Below the pieces are notes generated by a model. It had not been told where the DNA came from. It worked only from the letters and a program-made list of their open reading frames with translations, and made no database searches. The position numbers and the translations under genes were made by a program. Positions 1-5,239 of a stretch of 5,475 nucleotides of DNA are shown here, one piece after another. Within the stretch, counting starts at the first letter, position 1; each line of letters begins with the position of its first letter. This DNA comes from CAZVFX01 sp964626565 (GTDB lineage: Bacteria > Myxococcota_A > UBA9042 > CAIXZC01): positions 1 through 5,475 of the forward strand of contig CAZVFX010000245.1 of assembly GCA_964626565.1 (NCBI GenBank). The letters are read 5' to 3'.

Positions 1-2124
1 GGTGCCGTCTTCCTCACGAAGAAGGCCTGGTGCAATCTGCTGCAGTTGTTCTAGTTCCTGGTCGCCGGACAAAACAAAAACTGTTTCACCACTCGTCAAG
101 GTTCTGTTCTTTGAATTTGTTCTGGTAACAGCTCCCAGTTCCCTCGCAGTTTTATTCAGGTGCCGGTCTGCCATTTTTCTGTTGAACGTATTCCGGGATG
201 CCACTTTGTTGTTTAAAGAATTATAAAGAACAGACAATGATGAGCGGGCAAATCCAGGAAGTTTGTTTGACCAATAGAGTGGCATCCCGGAATTCACACT
301 GGGAGAATCCTGGTCCCAACAAAGTGGCATCCCTGTAATCTCAACGTTTTCGATCTCTCGGTGCAGTTCTTCAAGAATAGGCACACTGCAGGATTCAAAA
401 AAGATGAGACCGAGGTGAGCCAGAACCTTGTAGTAAGTGCTTAGGAGTTCCGGAGACGAACCCTTGACACTTCTCCCCTCTTTGTACCTGCCGACGGAGA
501 TCACCAGGAGAGGTGTGTCACTAGTTCGGGAATCGGCCCGAGCACGACCATAGTCCTGAATCTCATGAAACTGCTGGTTAGCAGCGGAGTAACACTGGCC
601 AGGGGTTTCAGGGATATCCCTGGTATACGCATCTATCATTTGCTCGAAACCCAGGTTTGGTACAACTTGCCCGAACCTGAGAAAGACATCGACCTTTCCG
701 TGTGTGTCGAGTCCATCCGTGTTCCCGAGGTGGTCGATCACAACCAGGGTAATGTCCATATCGGCGAACAAACGTAGGATCGCCCGGCAGGCGCCGGACT
801 TGATATCTTCCTCGTACGCCATGGGGCAGAGGAGACCGACGATGACCTTGACCTTGCGGTTCCGACAGGCCCAAAACACTATGTCCGGCAAGATTCTGAG
901 AAGGTTGGCTCGTAGCGTGCGTCTTCTTTTGTGTCGGCCACGACTGTATTTCTTGAGAAACGCCGTGGAGTTGTACCTAATGTCTGAGACATGACCAGAC
1001 CCGCAGACCTCGATTCTTTCGACGACTACTTTGCGTCCAGGGTTCAGGAATTCGTAGTACGGTGCCAATTCAGAAAGACCGGCGCCGAGAATAACGCAAG
1101 AGTAATTCCGGGGAAGAATTCTGCTGGGTCGAACAAGCTTGAGGCCTGTTCCGCCGCAGGGGTCTTTGTAGAAGGCAACAACACCCTTTTTCAGGTCTTC
1201 TTCATCTGCGAGGAGGCGCGACAGGGAACCCTGCAGTTCATCAAAGTCTCGCCGCGCATGTAACCCGGGCTTGATCCTGCTTCCGTGGGAGGCGGCGGGA
1301 AAACGACCGGAGGAGGAATCGTAGGTGAGGGTCTGAGATGTCGCTATCTTACCCAAGACTTTTCGCAGCGGTTTCCCCGCACAATATTGTGTATACCGGG
1401 CCTCGCCCATGGAACCGAATTGACGTTCGACCAGGTCCACAAGCGCCTCGGCGGCCGGTTTTCGAGTTTCGTAGTAGAGTTCGAAATCTTTTCGAACCTG
1501 GTCGGAGACCGCCTCTGGAAAAAACGCTCCCGCACTTTGAGACACGAGGTCTTCCCAAGTGAACTTGACGATTTCGAGAAGTTCAGGGGGTTCGTCAAAC
1601 CACAACCATCCAGTGGGCGACAAACGACGGCAAACCTCGTTGGCCTGATGGTGCGTGGCCAGAACGATCAAACACTCCTTGGCCTCGGCCCACTGTTCGT
1701 GATAGCCGCAAGTTGGTTTGTCACCGCATCTGTCACAAACCTCGGATTCACTAGGCCCGTACATCCTATGCTCGGTGTTCCGCTTCCTATGCCTACAGAA
1801 ATGGCCCCTTCCCTTGAGCACTATGAGAGGGGGCACATCAGGGCCTTGTTTGACGCAGAATTCCTTCATGTGGTCCGCGGTTTCTTTGAGAAGATTGTAC
1901 CTGGATTGAAAGACGTATTCCTGTCTTCCCTCCAACGCCAGAGGCACAACAGTTCGAATCAGGGCACCGGTCTTGCCGATTCCGGCTGGGGCATCAATTC
2001 CGAGGAGTGTTGGCTGCTCGGGCGGGGGCGATGCGGCGAGAGTGTTGACAAGGCGCTGGATCTCATCCCGTCCTTCCGTGAAGCTGAGTTTAGGGCCTCT
2101 CCCGCTGTCCGTCAGTTCCTTCAT
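1..2124 (-). CDS. DinG/XPD-like P-loop helicase with Cys cluster (3' end outside window)
   Basis: The frame is open for 708 codons from ATG at 2124 to the left edge, with no stop. Seen: P-loop APAGIGKT at residues 45-52; a Cys/His cluster C110, H112, C130, C133, C139, H142; then CLIVLATHH (151-159) and Walker B-like WLWFDEPPE (173-181). Near the C-terminal side is a motif VI-like Q523-x2-G-R-x-R (QDYGRARADSR). Known of the family: superfamily 2 helicases DinG and XPD place an Fe-S cluster between motifs I and II, followed by a segment like IVVTNH and a DEAH box. The order here matches, so I infer an ATP-driven DNA helicase, probably for replication of the element. DEPP instead of DEAH is atypical. 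The start overlaps the stop of a 13-codon ORF as ATGA, and no good Shine-Dalgarno precedes it, which suggests translational coupling. From about residue 598 the gene runs through repeats, and its codons become more AT-rich, so the C-terminus may be altered. Alternative: a primase-helicase of a phage or satellite. Confidence 0.72.
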   Translation of the reverse strand, partial: MKELTDSGRGPKLSFTEGRDEIQRLVNTLAASPPPEQPTLLGIDAPAGIGKTGALIRTVVPLALEGRQEYVFQSRYNLLKETADHMKEFCVKQGPDVPPLIVLKGRGHFCRHRKRNTEHRMYGPSESEVCDRCGDKPTCGYHEQWAEAKECLIVLATHHQANEVCRRLSPTGWLWFDEPPELLEIVKFTWEDLVSQSAGAFFPEAVSDQVRKDFELYYETRKPAAEALVDLVERQFGSMGEARYTQYCAGKPLRKVLGKIATSQTLTYDSSSGRFPAASHGSRIKPGLHARRDFDELQGSLSRLLADEEDLKKGVVAFYKDPCGGTGLKLVRPSRILPRNYSCVILGAGLSELAPYYEFLNPGRKVVVERIEVCGSGHVSDIRYNSTAFLKKYSRGRHKRRRTLRANLLRILPDIVFWACRNRKVKVIVGLLCPMAYEEDIKSGACRAILRLFADMDITLVVIDHLGNTDGLDTHGKVDVFLRFGQVVPNLGFEQMIDAYTRDIPETPGQCYSAANQQFHEIQDYGRARADSRTSDTPLLVISVGRYKEGRSVKGSSPELLSTYYKVLAHLGLIFFESCSVPILEELHREIENVEITGMPLCWDQDSPSVNSGMPLYWSNKLPGFARSSLSVLYNSLNNKVASRNTFNRKMADRHLNKTARELGAVTRTNSKNRTLTSGETVFVLSGDQELEQLQQIAPGLLREEDGT
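190..333. repeat. Three copies of a 17-22 bp repeat, inverted, inside the helicase gene
   Basis: The core GGGATGCCACTTTGTTG occurs at 195-211 on the plus strand and perfectly inverted at 317-333. A third copy at 272-293, inverted relative to the first, matches the extended 22-bp unit at 190-211 at 20 of 22 positions. The outer pair therefore forms perfect 17-bp inverted repeats bounding about 139 bp. The block contains no transposase. The helicase frame stays open through it and reads GMPLCW and GMPLYW from two copies. Multiple GTGGCA-containing end repeats recall the multi-site termini of IS21-family elements, so this may be a MITE-like remnant; that assignment is from memory of the family. 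No clear target-site duplication was found. Confidence 0.6.
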
Positions 2125-2162
2125 GGGGCTTGAGCACCCCGCTGTCGTCCAGTATAATGCAT
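2121..2162 (-). CDS. 13-aa leader-type ORF coupled to the helicase start
   Basis: ATG at 2162 is preceded by GTGGAG (2174-2169) at a 6-nt spacing, a good ribosome binding site. It encodes MHYTGRQRGAQAP and stops with a TGA that shares ATGA with the helicase ATG. Because the helicase has no evident Shine-Dalgarno of its own, this ORF probably delivers ribosomes to it by termination-reinitiation. The peptide itself may have no function. The frame is open further upstream and could start at a TTG (2198), giving 25 aa, but that start lacks a well-spaced site. Confidence 0.45.
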   Translation of the reverse strand: MHYTGRQRGAQAP

Positions 2163-2192
2163 ATGATACTCCACAACCTCGCCGCCGTCTGT

Positions 2193-2226
2193 CGGCAAAC
2201 TGCCGGCGCCGGGGTTTGTCCTCCTT
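2193..2226 (-). promoter_or_regulatory. Orphan Shine-Dalgarno and GC-rich hairpin in the helicase leader
   Basis: A perfect AAGGAGG (2226-2220) directly follows a TAG stop, but no ATG, GTG or TTG lies at a usable distance downstream. Next come the self-complementary CCGGCGCCGG (2212-2203) and a 5-bp hairpin, CGGCA with loop GTT and TGCCG (2205-2193). No U-tract follows, so this is not a standard terminator. It could be a translational or attenuation element controlling helicase expression. That role is inference. Confidence 0.3.
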
Positions 2227-2283
2227 CTAGCTAGTGTTCGACAACGGTCGGAAGGAGGACCAGGATACAGTTTCTGTTTTCAT
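2227..2283 (-). CDS. Possible 18-aa mini-ORF in the helicase leader
   Basis: ATG at 2283 overlaps the stop of a preceding 7-codon ORF (MNPRVGG, 2306-2283) as TGATG, and GGAGG lies 5 nt upstream of the ATG (2292-2288). It encodes MKTETVSWSSFRPLSNTS and ends in TAG at 2227. The 7-codon ORF itself begins with an ATGA overlap at the stop of the Cys protein upstream. Such a chain may keep ribosomes loaded across the gap to the helicase. It could equally be chance, since the ORFs are very short and match no known peptide. Confidence 0.25.
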   Translation of the reverse strand: MKTETVSWSSFRPLSNTS

Positions 2284-2302
2284 CAGCCTCCGACGCGCGG
2301 GT

Positions 2303-2515
2303 TCATCTAAGCCTACGGCGCGATTGAGAGCGTGCTCGGCTGCTGCCCGGGTCGCATTCATCCAGTCCAATCAACTCGACCTGGAGTTCATTGCACCGTT
2401 CCCGAGCGTCACACCCAAAGCAGTAATCACGCGTAACTCTTCTCCGGCAGCCGTTGCGCTTGCACCAGTACTGGTCAGGTCTCGTCCACACCTTGTTTCT
2501 CAGCGAGTAGCTCAC
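2303..2515 (-). CDS. Small Cys-motif protein 2 (zinc or Fe-S binding)
   Basis: This is a 70-aa protein with a GTG start at 2515 that overlaps the previous stop as GTGA. GGAG at 2527-2524, 8 nt upstream, supports the start. The motif is C18-x13-C32-x2-C35-x5-C41, with an extra C23. Spacing of the four main cysteines is identical to the upstream neighbour. After the last Cys, both proteins also share an acidic Glu at +2, Leu-Asp at +10/+11 and a Gly-Ser-Ser, so they look like tandem paralogues. The tail is rich in Arg and Ser. The C-x2-C-x5-C core recalls actinobacterial WhiB proteins (for example a CxxC followed by RAEC) and the Cas4/AddB Fe-S motif, but the WhiB GVWGG turn is absent. It may bind a metal or Fe-S cluster and act with the helicase. 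Function is not recognised. Confidence 0.68.
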   Translation of the reverse strand: MSYSLRNKVWTRPDQYWCKRNGCRRRVTRDYCFGCDARERCNELQVELIGLDECDPGSSRARSQSRRRLR

Positions 2516-2862
2516 TTCTTCTTCTCCGCAGCTTCAAGCACCGTGGTCAGCAGTTGGATGGCCGACTTGATGCTCTCTACTTGTTGTTCCGAAAGCCCGG
2601 ATCGCAGGCGCGGCATCAGGGAGCGCTTGACCCTAGGCCTGCCGGGGTTGGGCTCAGGACCGGTATCGGGGGCTGCGGCTGGCTGATCCCCTGACGATCC
2701 CGCTGTGGCGTCCAGGCGGTCCATGGCTGCCATAAACTCATCGCACGATTGCCGGTACCCGCAGCGACTGCAAAGGTCGATATCGGTCAGGGGTTTCTTA
2801 GGGTGCCGCTCGCAGGTGAACTGTTCACCCGGTTTCAAACTACTTTGGTGCGTCTGGTTCAT
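2512..2862 (-). CDS. Small Cys-motif protein 1 (zinc or Fe-S binding)
   Basis: This is a 116-aa protein. ATG at 2862 overlaps the HTH gene stop as ATGA, and GAGGTG lies 5 nt upstream (2873-2868). The N-terminal metal motif is C17-x2-H20-x10-C31-x2-C34-x5-C40, written CSRCGYRQSC around its core. A Pro/Ala/Gly-rich linker follows at about residues 50-75, then a basic stretch (RPRVKRSLMPRLR) and a C-terminal predicted helix (about 90-116) ending in KKK. It is paralogous to the next gene over the first 60 residues and longer by the linker and helix. The basic part and helix could mediate DNA or protein contact. Alternatives are a phage-type zinc knuckle or an Fe-S regulator. No signal peptide or membrane segment is visible. 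Confidence 0.72.
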   Translation of the reverse strand: MNQTHQSSLKPGEQFTCERHPKKPLTDIDLCSRCGYRQSCDEFMAAMDRLDATAGSSGDQPAAAPDTGPEPNPGRPRVKRSLMPRLRSGLSEQQVESIKSAIQLLTTVLEAAEKKK

Positions 2863-3098
2863 TCCTCCACCTCAATATTGTTGCCGCTGGCCCGGGCCAG
2901 TTTGTCCCGGGATTCTCTCAGGCCGTTGATGATCAGGTTGTTCACAGCTTCCTCCGGAATCAGCCTTCGCCTGCCAATACGCACGGAGTCAATCTGGCCG
3001 GCTGCAGCCAACCGGCGTACCGTCCAGTGACTCAGGCCAAGTCGCTCTGCGGCTTCCGGCAGCGAAAGCAGTTTCATAATGCGTTCGTTTCCTTTCAT
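2859..3098 (-). CDS. Excisionase/MerR-like helix-turn-helix DNA-binding protein
   Basis: This is a 79-aa protein. ATG at 3098 is chosen because GAGGTG (3112-3107) sits 8 nt upstream. A second ATG at 3077 (MKLLSLPE) has a poorer site but would still keep the domain. Residues about 9-58 form the typical winged HTH of the excisionase/MerR-like group: LLSLPEAAERLGLSHWTVRR, then a turn with GQIDSVRIGRRRLIPEEAV. It is the first gene of the leftward block and lies beside an inverted repeat that flanks its putative -10 box. I infer a regulator of this operon, or a directionality factor for the integrase in the opposite block. Family assignment is solid; the specific role is not. Confidence 0.85.
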   Translation of the reverse strand: MKGNERIMKLLSLPEAAERLGLSHWTVRRLAAAGQIDSVRIGRRRLIPEEAVNNLIINGLRESRDKLARASGNNIEVEE

Positions 3099-3129
3099 GT
3101 TCTTTTCACCTCGCTTTGACTAGCAGCGG

Positions 3130-3170
3130 ATTGTCCCGCTTGAGCACAAGATACTGACAGCGGGCACAAT
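3130..3170. promoter_or_regulatory. Inverted repeat, probable operator of the leftward operon
   Basis: ATTGTCCCGCT at 3130-3140 and AGCGGGCACAAT at 3159-3170 are inverted copies, differing by one inserted base, with an 18-nt gap. One arm falls in the promoter spacer and the other just downstream of the putative -10 box, around the expected transcription start. This is a common layout for a repressor site. AGCGG at 3125-3129 can also pair with CCGCT at 3136-3140, so a transcript hairpin is an alternative. The HTH protein encoded just downstream is the obvious candidate binder, by inference. Confidence 0.45.
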
Positions 3171-3176
3171 ACGCAA
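3148..3176 (-). promoter_or_regulatory. Candidate sigma-70-like promoter for the leftward operon
   Basis: On the minus strand, TTGCGT (3176-3171) and TATCTT (3153-3148) are separated by exactly 17 nt. The matches to consensus are only moderate (3 of 6 and 4 of 6). An AT-rich tract lies upstream at 3177-3205, where an UP element would sit. The start would be near 3141, giving a leader of about 40 nt before the HTH gene. Confidence 0.35.
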
Positions 3177-3188
3177 GAAAAACTTGTG

Positions 3189-3205
3189 TAATTTAAGTAA
3201 TTTAA
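3189..3205. repeat. Tandem AT-rich octamer TAATTTAA
   Basis: TAATTTAA occurs at 3189-3196 and again at 3198-3205, separated by one G. It is the most AT-rich point of the control region. It could be an UP element for the leftward promoter, a bending site, or a small unwinding element. The copies are short, so chance is possible. Confidence 0.35.
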
Positions 3206-3580
3206 TGACTACTATCTCATGTATAACATTTCTTGTCGTCGGGCGGAATCATGGGAAACCTAGCATCGGCGACTGCGCGCTGACTGCGTTGCCCAGCAGA
3301 TCGGGTTTGAACCGTAGGAGTGCGATTCTTCTTGACGACGTCCGGGCGGCCATAGATACTGCAAATGGAGGACCGTTCCTCCGTGATAACATGCGACTCG
3401 CTTTTTCGGGCAACTGGGTCACCAACGAACCTCCGGCAAGGGAATTGGAGACCGAAGCGAGTGCTAACCGCCAGAAGTAAACACTCAGGGCTCCTGCCCT
3501 AAGACCGTGCTGCCGTCGCCGGGACAGCGGCTACACGCACACCAAAAAACACAACCTGATTTGACATTTGGAGTTTGGCG
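3206..3580. other. Divergent control region without a convincing gene
   Basis: An ORF spans 3184-3480 on the plus strand (98 aa from a TTG; 91 aa from ATG at 3205), but it has no ribosome binding site, overlaps the AT-rich promoter-like tract and resembles no family I know. I treat the stretch as intergenic. It holds a perfect 6-bp hairpin at 3367-3382 (GGAGGA, loop CCGT, TCCTCC) and a 5-bp hairpin at 3487-3500 (AGGGC, loop TCCT, GCCCT). Neither is followed by a T-run. No clear promoter for the rightward block was found, although one must lie here. An attachment site or small RNA cannot be excluded. Confidence 0.35.
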
Positions 3581-3829
3581 ATGAGCGAACTCTCGAAGAA
3601 AGCAAGGCGGCCATGCCGAAGGGCGTACTGTGCTTTTTTGGCACAATCCTCCCGATTTGAAGAGCTTGAGAAAGACGAGCCGAACCGCGCAGGAAGGCGA
3701 GCCTGTCTCCCACACAAGAACTCAAAAAAGCGAGAGAACCCACAATCAGGAATCCCGACCGCCCAACCGGCGGGGATCAGCGAGCAATTGCAAGGTGAAA
3801 CAGAAAGACCCAGAAGGGAGGGGCAGTGA
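3581..3829 (+). CDS. Possible small basic protein, first gene of the rightward block
   Basis: This is an 82-aa protein from ATG at 3581, with GGAG (3570-3573) 7 nt upstream. It ends in TGA at 3827-3829, one base before the next ATG (TGAGATG), as expected within an operon. The product is strongly charged and Arg/Lys-rich: it begins MSELSKKARR, has three scattered cysteines, and ends in a Gln/Glu/Arg-rich tail. I recognise no domain, and the low-complexity composition makes a non-coding leader a real alternative. The spacing and ribosome site are the main support. Confidence 0.4.
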   Translation: MSELSKKARRPCRRAYCAFLAQSSRFEELEKDEPNRAGRRACLPHKNSKKRENPQSGIPTAQPAGISEQLQGETERPRREGQ

Positions 3830-3830
3830 G

Positions 3831-4553
3831 ATGAACTCTAGCCGACGAGAAACACCGACAACAGAGAAGGTACTCACAACAGACGAGGTGCGCGACTATG
3901 TGGTCCTGCGCCTCACCAAATTGAACGTATTTGAAATCGAAATCTGGGGCAAACGTCCCATCCGCTTCCCGGATGCGTCTTTGTTCGAATATCTCCTAGA
4001 CGCCAGTTCCACCCGGCACGCGGTTGGCGAGCTTAGAACTCTAATGAGGAAGCTCACAGGACAATTTGCGGACGCGATCATCGGCCTCAGGGACATAGCT
4101 CACGACAGCATCTACGGGATGATAAACAGTGAGGCAGAGAAACTCATTTTGTGGTCTACCAAGGCCCGTGTGGCGATACAACCAACAAACAGCAGGTCGG
4201 ACATTCTGAACGCAACTGCGGAACTCCCCACTTCGCCTTCGTACGTTTGGCTAAGATCAGCAGACTCGGGGGCGATGGAGGTAGAGGTATTCCATCTCCT
4301 GGCCACGAGTGCGGCCGGGCTCGGCGAGCATTTCGGCGGATTCAGCGCTGAACAGGTCCTCAGGAGACACTCTGGGCCAACATGCCCGGCCGTGGTCTTC
4401 GACCCTGAGAACCTGGGCGGATTCATCCCGGAGATGGGGCGACTGATTTGCCCTGGGAAAGTTCCAGAGGTCCGGGTAGCGGACTTATCCGTGACCCGAA
4501 ACGACCCACTGCTCGCCCAGTTAACTGAGGAACTCTGGAGGGATGCTGCGTGA
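3831..4553 (+). CDS. Unrecognised 240-aa protein in the integrase operon
   Basis: ATG at 3831 is chosen over an in-frame ATG at 3630 because GGAGGGG (3817-3823) lies 7 nt upstream, and the 67 residues before it are low-complexity and overlap another ORF. The product looks like a normal soluble protein with no signal peptide or membrane segment. It starts with a charged stretch and TTDEVRDYVVLRL (16-28), and has a mixed helical region (about 50-110) with IGLRDIAHDSIYGMI (84-98). A C-terminal half follows with hydrophobic strands such as CPAVVFDPENLGGFIPEMGR (185-204). Only two cysteines are present, so there is no metal motif like those in the leftward genes. The stop overlaps the next start as GTGA, implying joint expression with the HTH protein and the integrase. 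I cannot assign a function; a recombination accessory or element-maintenance role is speculation from context. Confidence 0.75.
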   Translation: MNSSRRETPTTEKVLTTDEVRDYVVLRLTKLNVFEIEIWGKRPIRFPDASLFEYLLDASSTRHAVGELRTLMRKLTGQFADAIIGLRDIAHDSIYGMINSEAEKLILWSTKARVAIQPTNSRSDILNATAELPTSPSYVWLRSADSGAMEVEVFHLLATSAAGLGEHFGGFSAEQVLRRHSGPTCPAVVFDPENLGGFIPEMGRLICPGKVPEVRVADLSVTRNDPLLAQLTEELWRDAA

Positions 4554-5239
4554 TTCCGGCGATTGGCCCGACTTTTGAAGACGTCTACCCGTTTGAGGAG
4601 AGGGCAATGATCGAGTTGCTGGCCCAACTACCAAAAGACTGTGCCGGGCTCCCCCTTTCGACGGCCGAGTTGCCGAATGCGAGCCTGCTTGCAGCTATAA
4701 GAAACCTGCAGACAGGTTCTCACGGCAAGTGGCTCACCACGGACGAGGTGGCCGGAATTCTCCGGCTGTCCTCCCGCCAAGGAGTGCGAGACACAATACT
4801 CCGGGGGGAACTCCCTGCGACAAAACGAGGACGCACGTGGCTAATTCACGAGGATGATCTCGACGGCCATCTACGTCAAAGAACGCAAAATCAATACCGG
4901 GCACAAAGGGGAATCAAGGCCAGGCAATCAACGGAGGAAGATCATGGCGATCAAGTGGAAAGAGTATACGAAGACCCGGCATCCGGGCGTGTGGAAGCGC
5001 ATGGACGGCACCGGGTTCGCTTTGCGAGTGAGAAAGAAGCACCCCGTCACAGGGGAAACAGTGGACGTAGCACGCAAACTCGAAAACGCCACGGAGACGG
5101 AGGCCGCGGTGTGCAGGCTGGAAATCGTGAAAGAGATCGAGGAGGGGACCTACGGGGAGGAAGAGACCGTACTGGAGATCCCGACCCTTGGGGATTACGC
5201 CGGGCGCTGGCTGAAGCGGAAGAAGAAGGAGGGAGTTAG
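4550..5239 (+). CDS. Excisionase-like HTH protein with tail overlapping the integrase
   Basis: GTG at 4550 has GGAGGG (4537-4542) upstream and overlaps the previous stop as GTGA. An in-frame ATG at 4607 is an alternative start. Residues 1-58 are not recognised. Residues 60-110 form an excisionase-type winged HTH: KWLTTDEVAGILRLSSRQ, then ELPATKRGRTWLIHEDDLD. Proteins of this kind usually end shortly after this point. Here the frame stays open to 5239, giving 229 aa, so the last 98 codons overlap the integrase in another frame. That tail is rich in Arg, Gly, Asp and Glu, as expected of a shadow frame. Either the overlap is genuine or the natural end was lost by a frameshift near 4880-4940. The domain is credible and suggests an excision factor or regulator of the adjacent integrase; the true C-terminus is uncertain. 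Confidence 0.7.
   Translation: MIPAIGPTFEDVYPFEERAMIELLAQLPKDCAGLPLSTAELPNASLLAAIRNLQTGSHGKWLTTDEVAGILRLSSRQGVRDTILRGELPATKRGRTWLIHEDDLDGHLRQRTQNQYRAQRGIKARQSTEEDHGDQVERVYEDPASGRVEAHGRHRVRFASEKEAPRHRGNSGRSTQTRKRHGDGGRGVQAGNRERDRGGDLRGGRDRTGDPDPWGLRRALAEAEEEGGS

Noticed and set aside
565..1263. Several plus-strand ORFs of 70-96 codons
   Set aside because: All are antisense to the open helicase frame and lack ribosome sites or domains.
1285..2133. 282-codon plus-strand ORF
   Set aside because: It lies wholly antisense to the helicase frame, which carries recognisable motifs. The product has no family features, so it is a shadow.
2303..2862. Calling the two Cys proteins WhiB family members
   Set aside because: The C-x2-C-x5-C core fits, but the GVWGG turn is missing and the first spacing is short. 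The resemblance is noted without assigning the name.
3184..3480. Plus-strand ORF of 91-98 aa in the control region
   Set aside because: TTG or ATG starts have no Shine-Dalgarno, and the ORF overlaps the AT-rich promoter-like tract. It is kept only as a remark on the intergenic region.
3561..3566. Perfect TTGACA as a -35 box for the rightward block
   Set aside because: At 17 nt spacing the -10 position holds AGCGAA and lies inside the first ORF, so no promoter can be supported.
4112..4627. 171-codon minus-strand ORF
   Set aside because: It is antisense to the 240-aa protein, which has a good ribosome site and operon coupling. The minus frame is Ser/Pro/Arg-rich with no domain.
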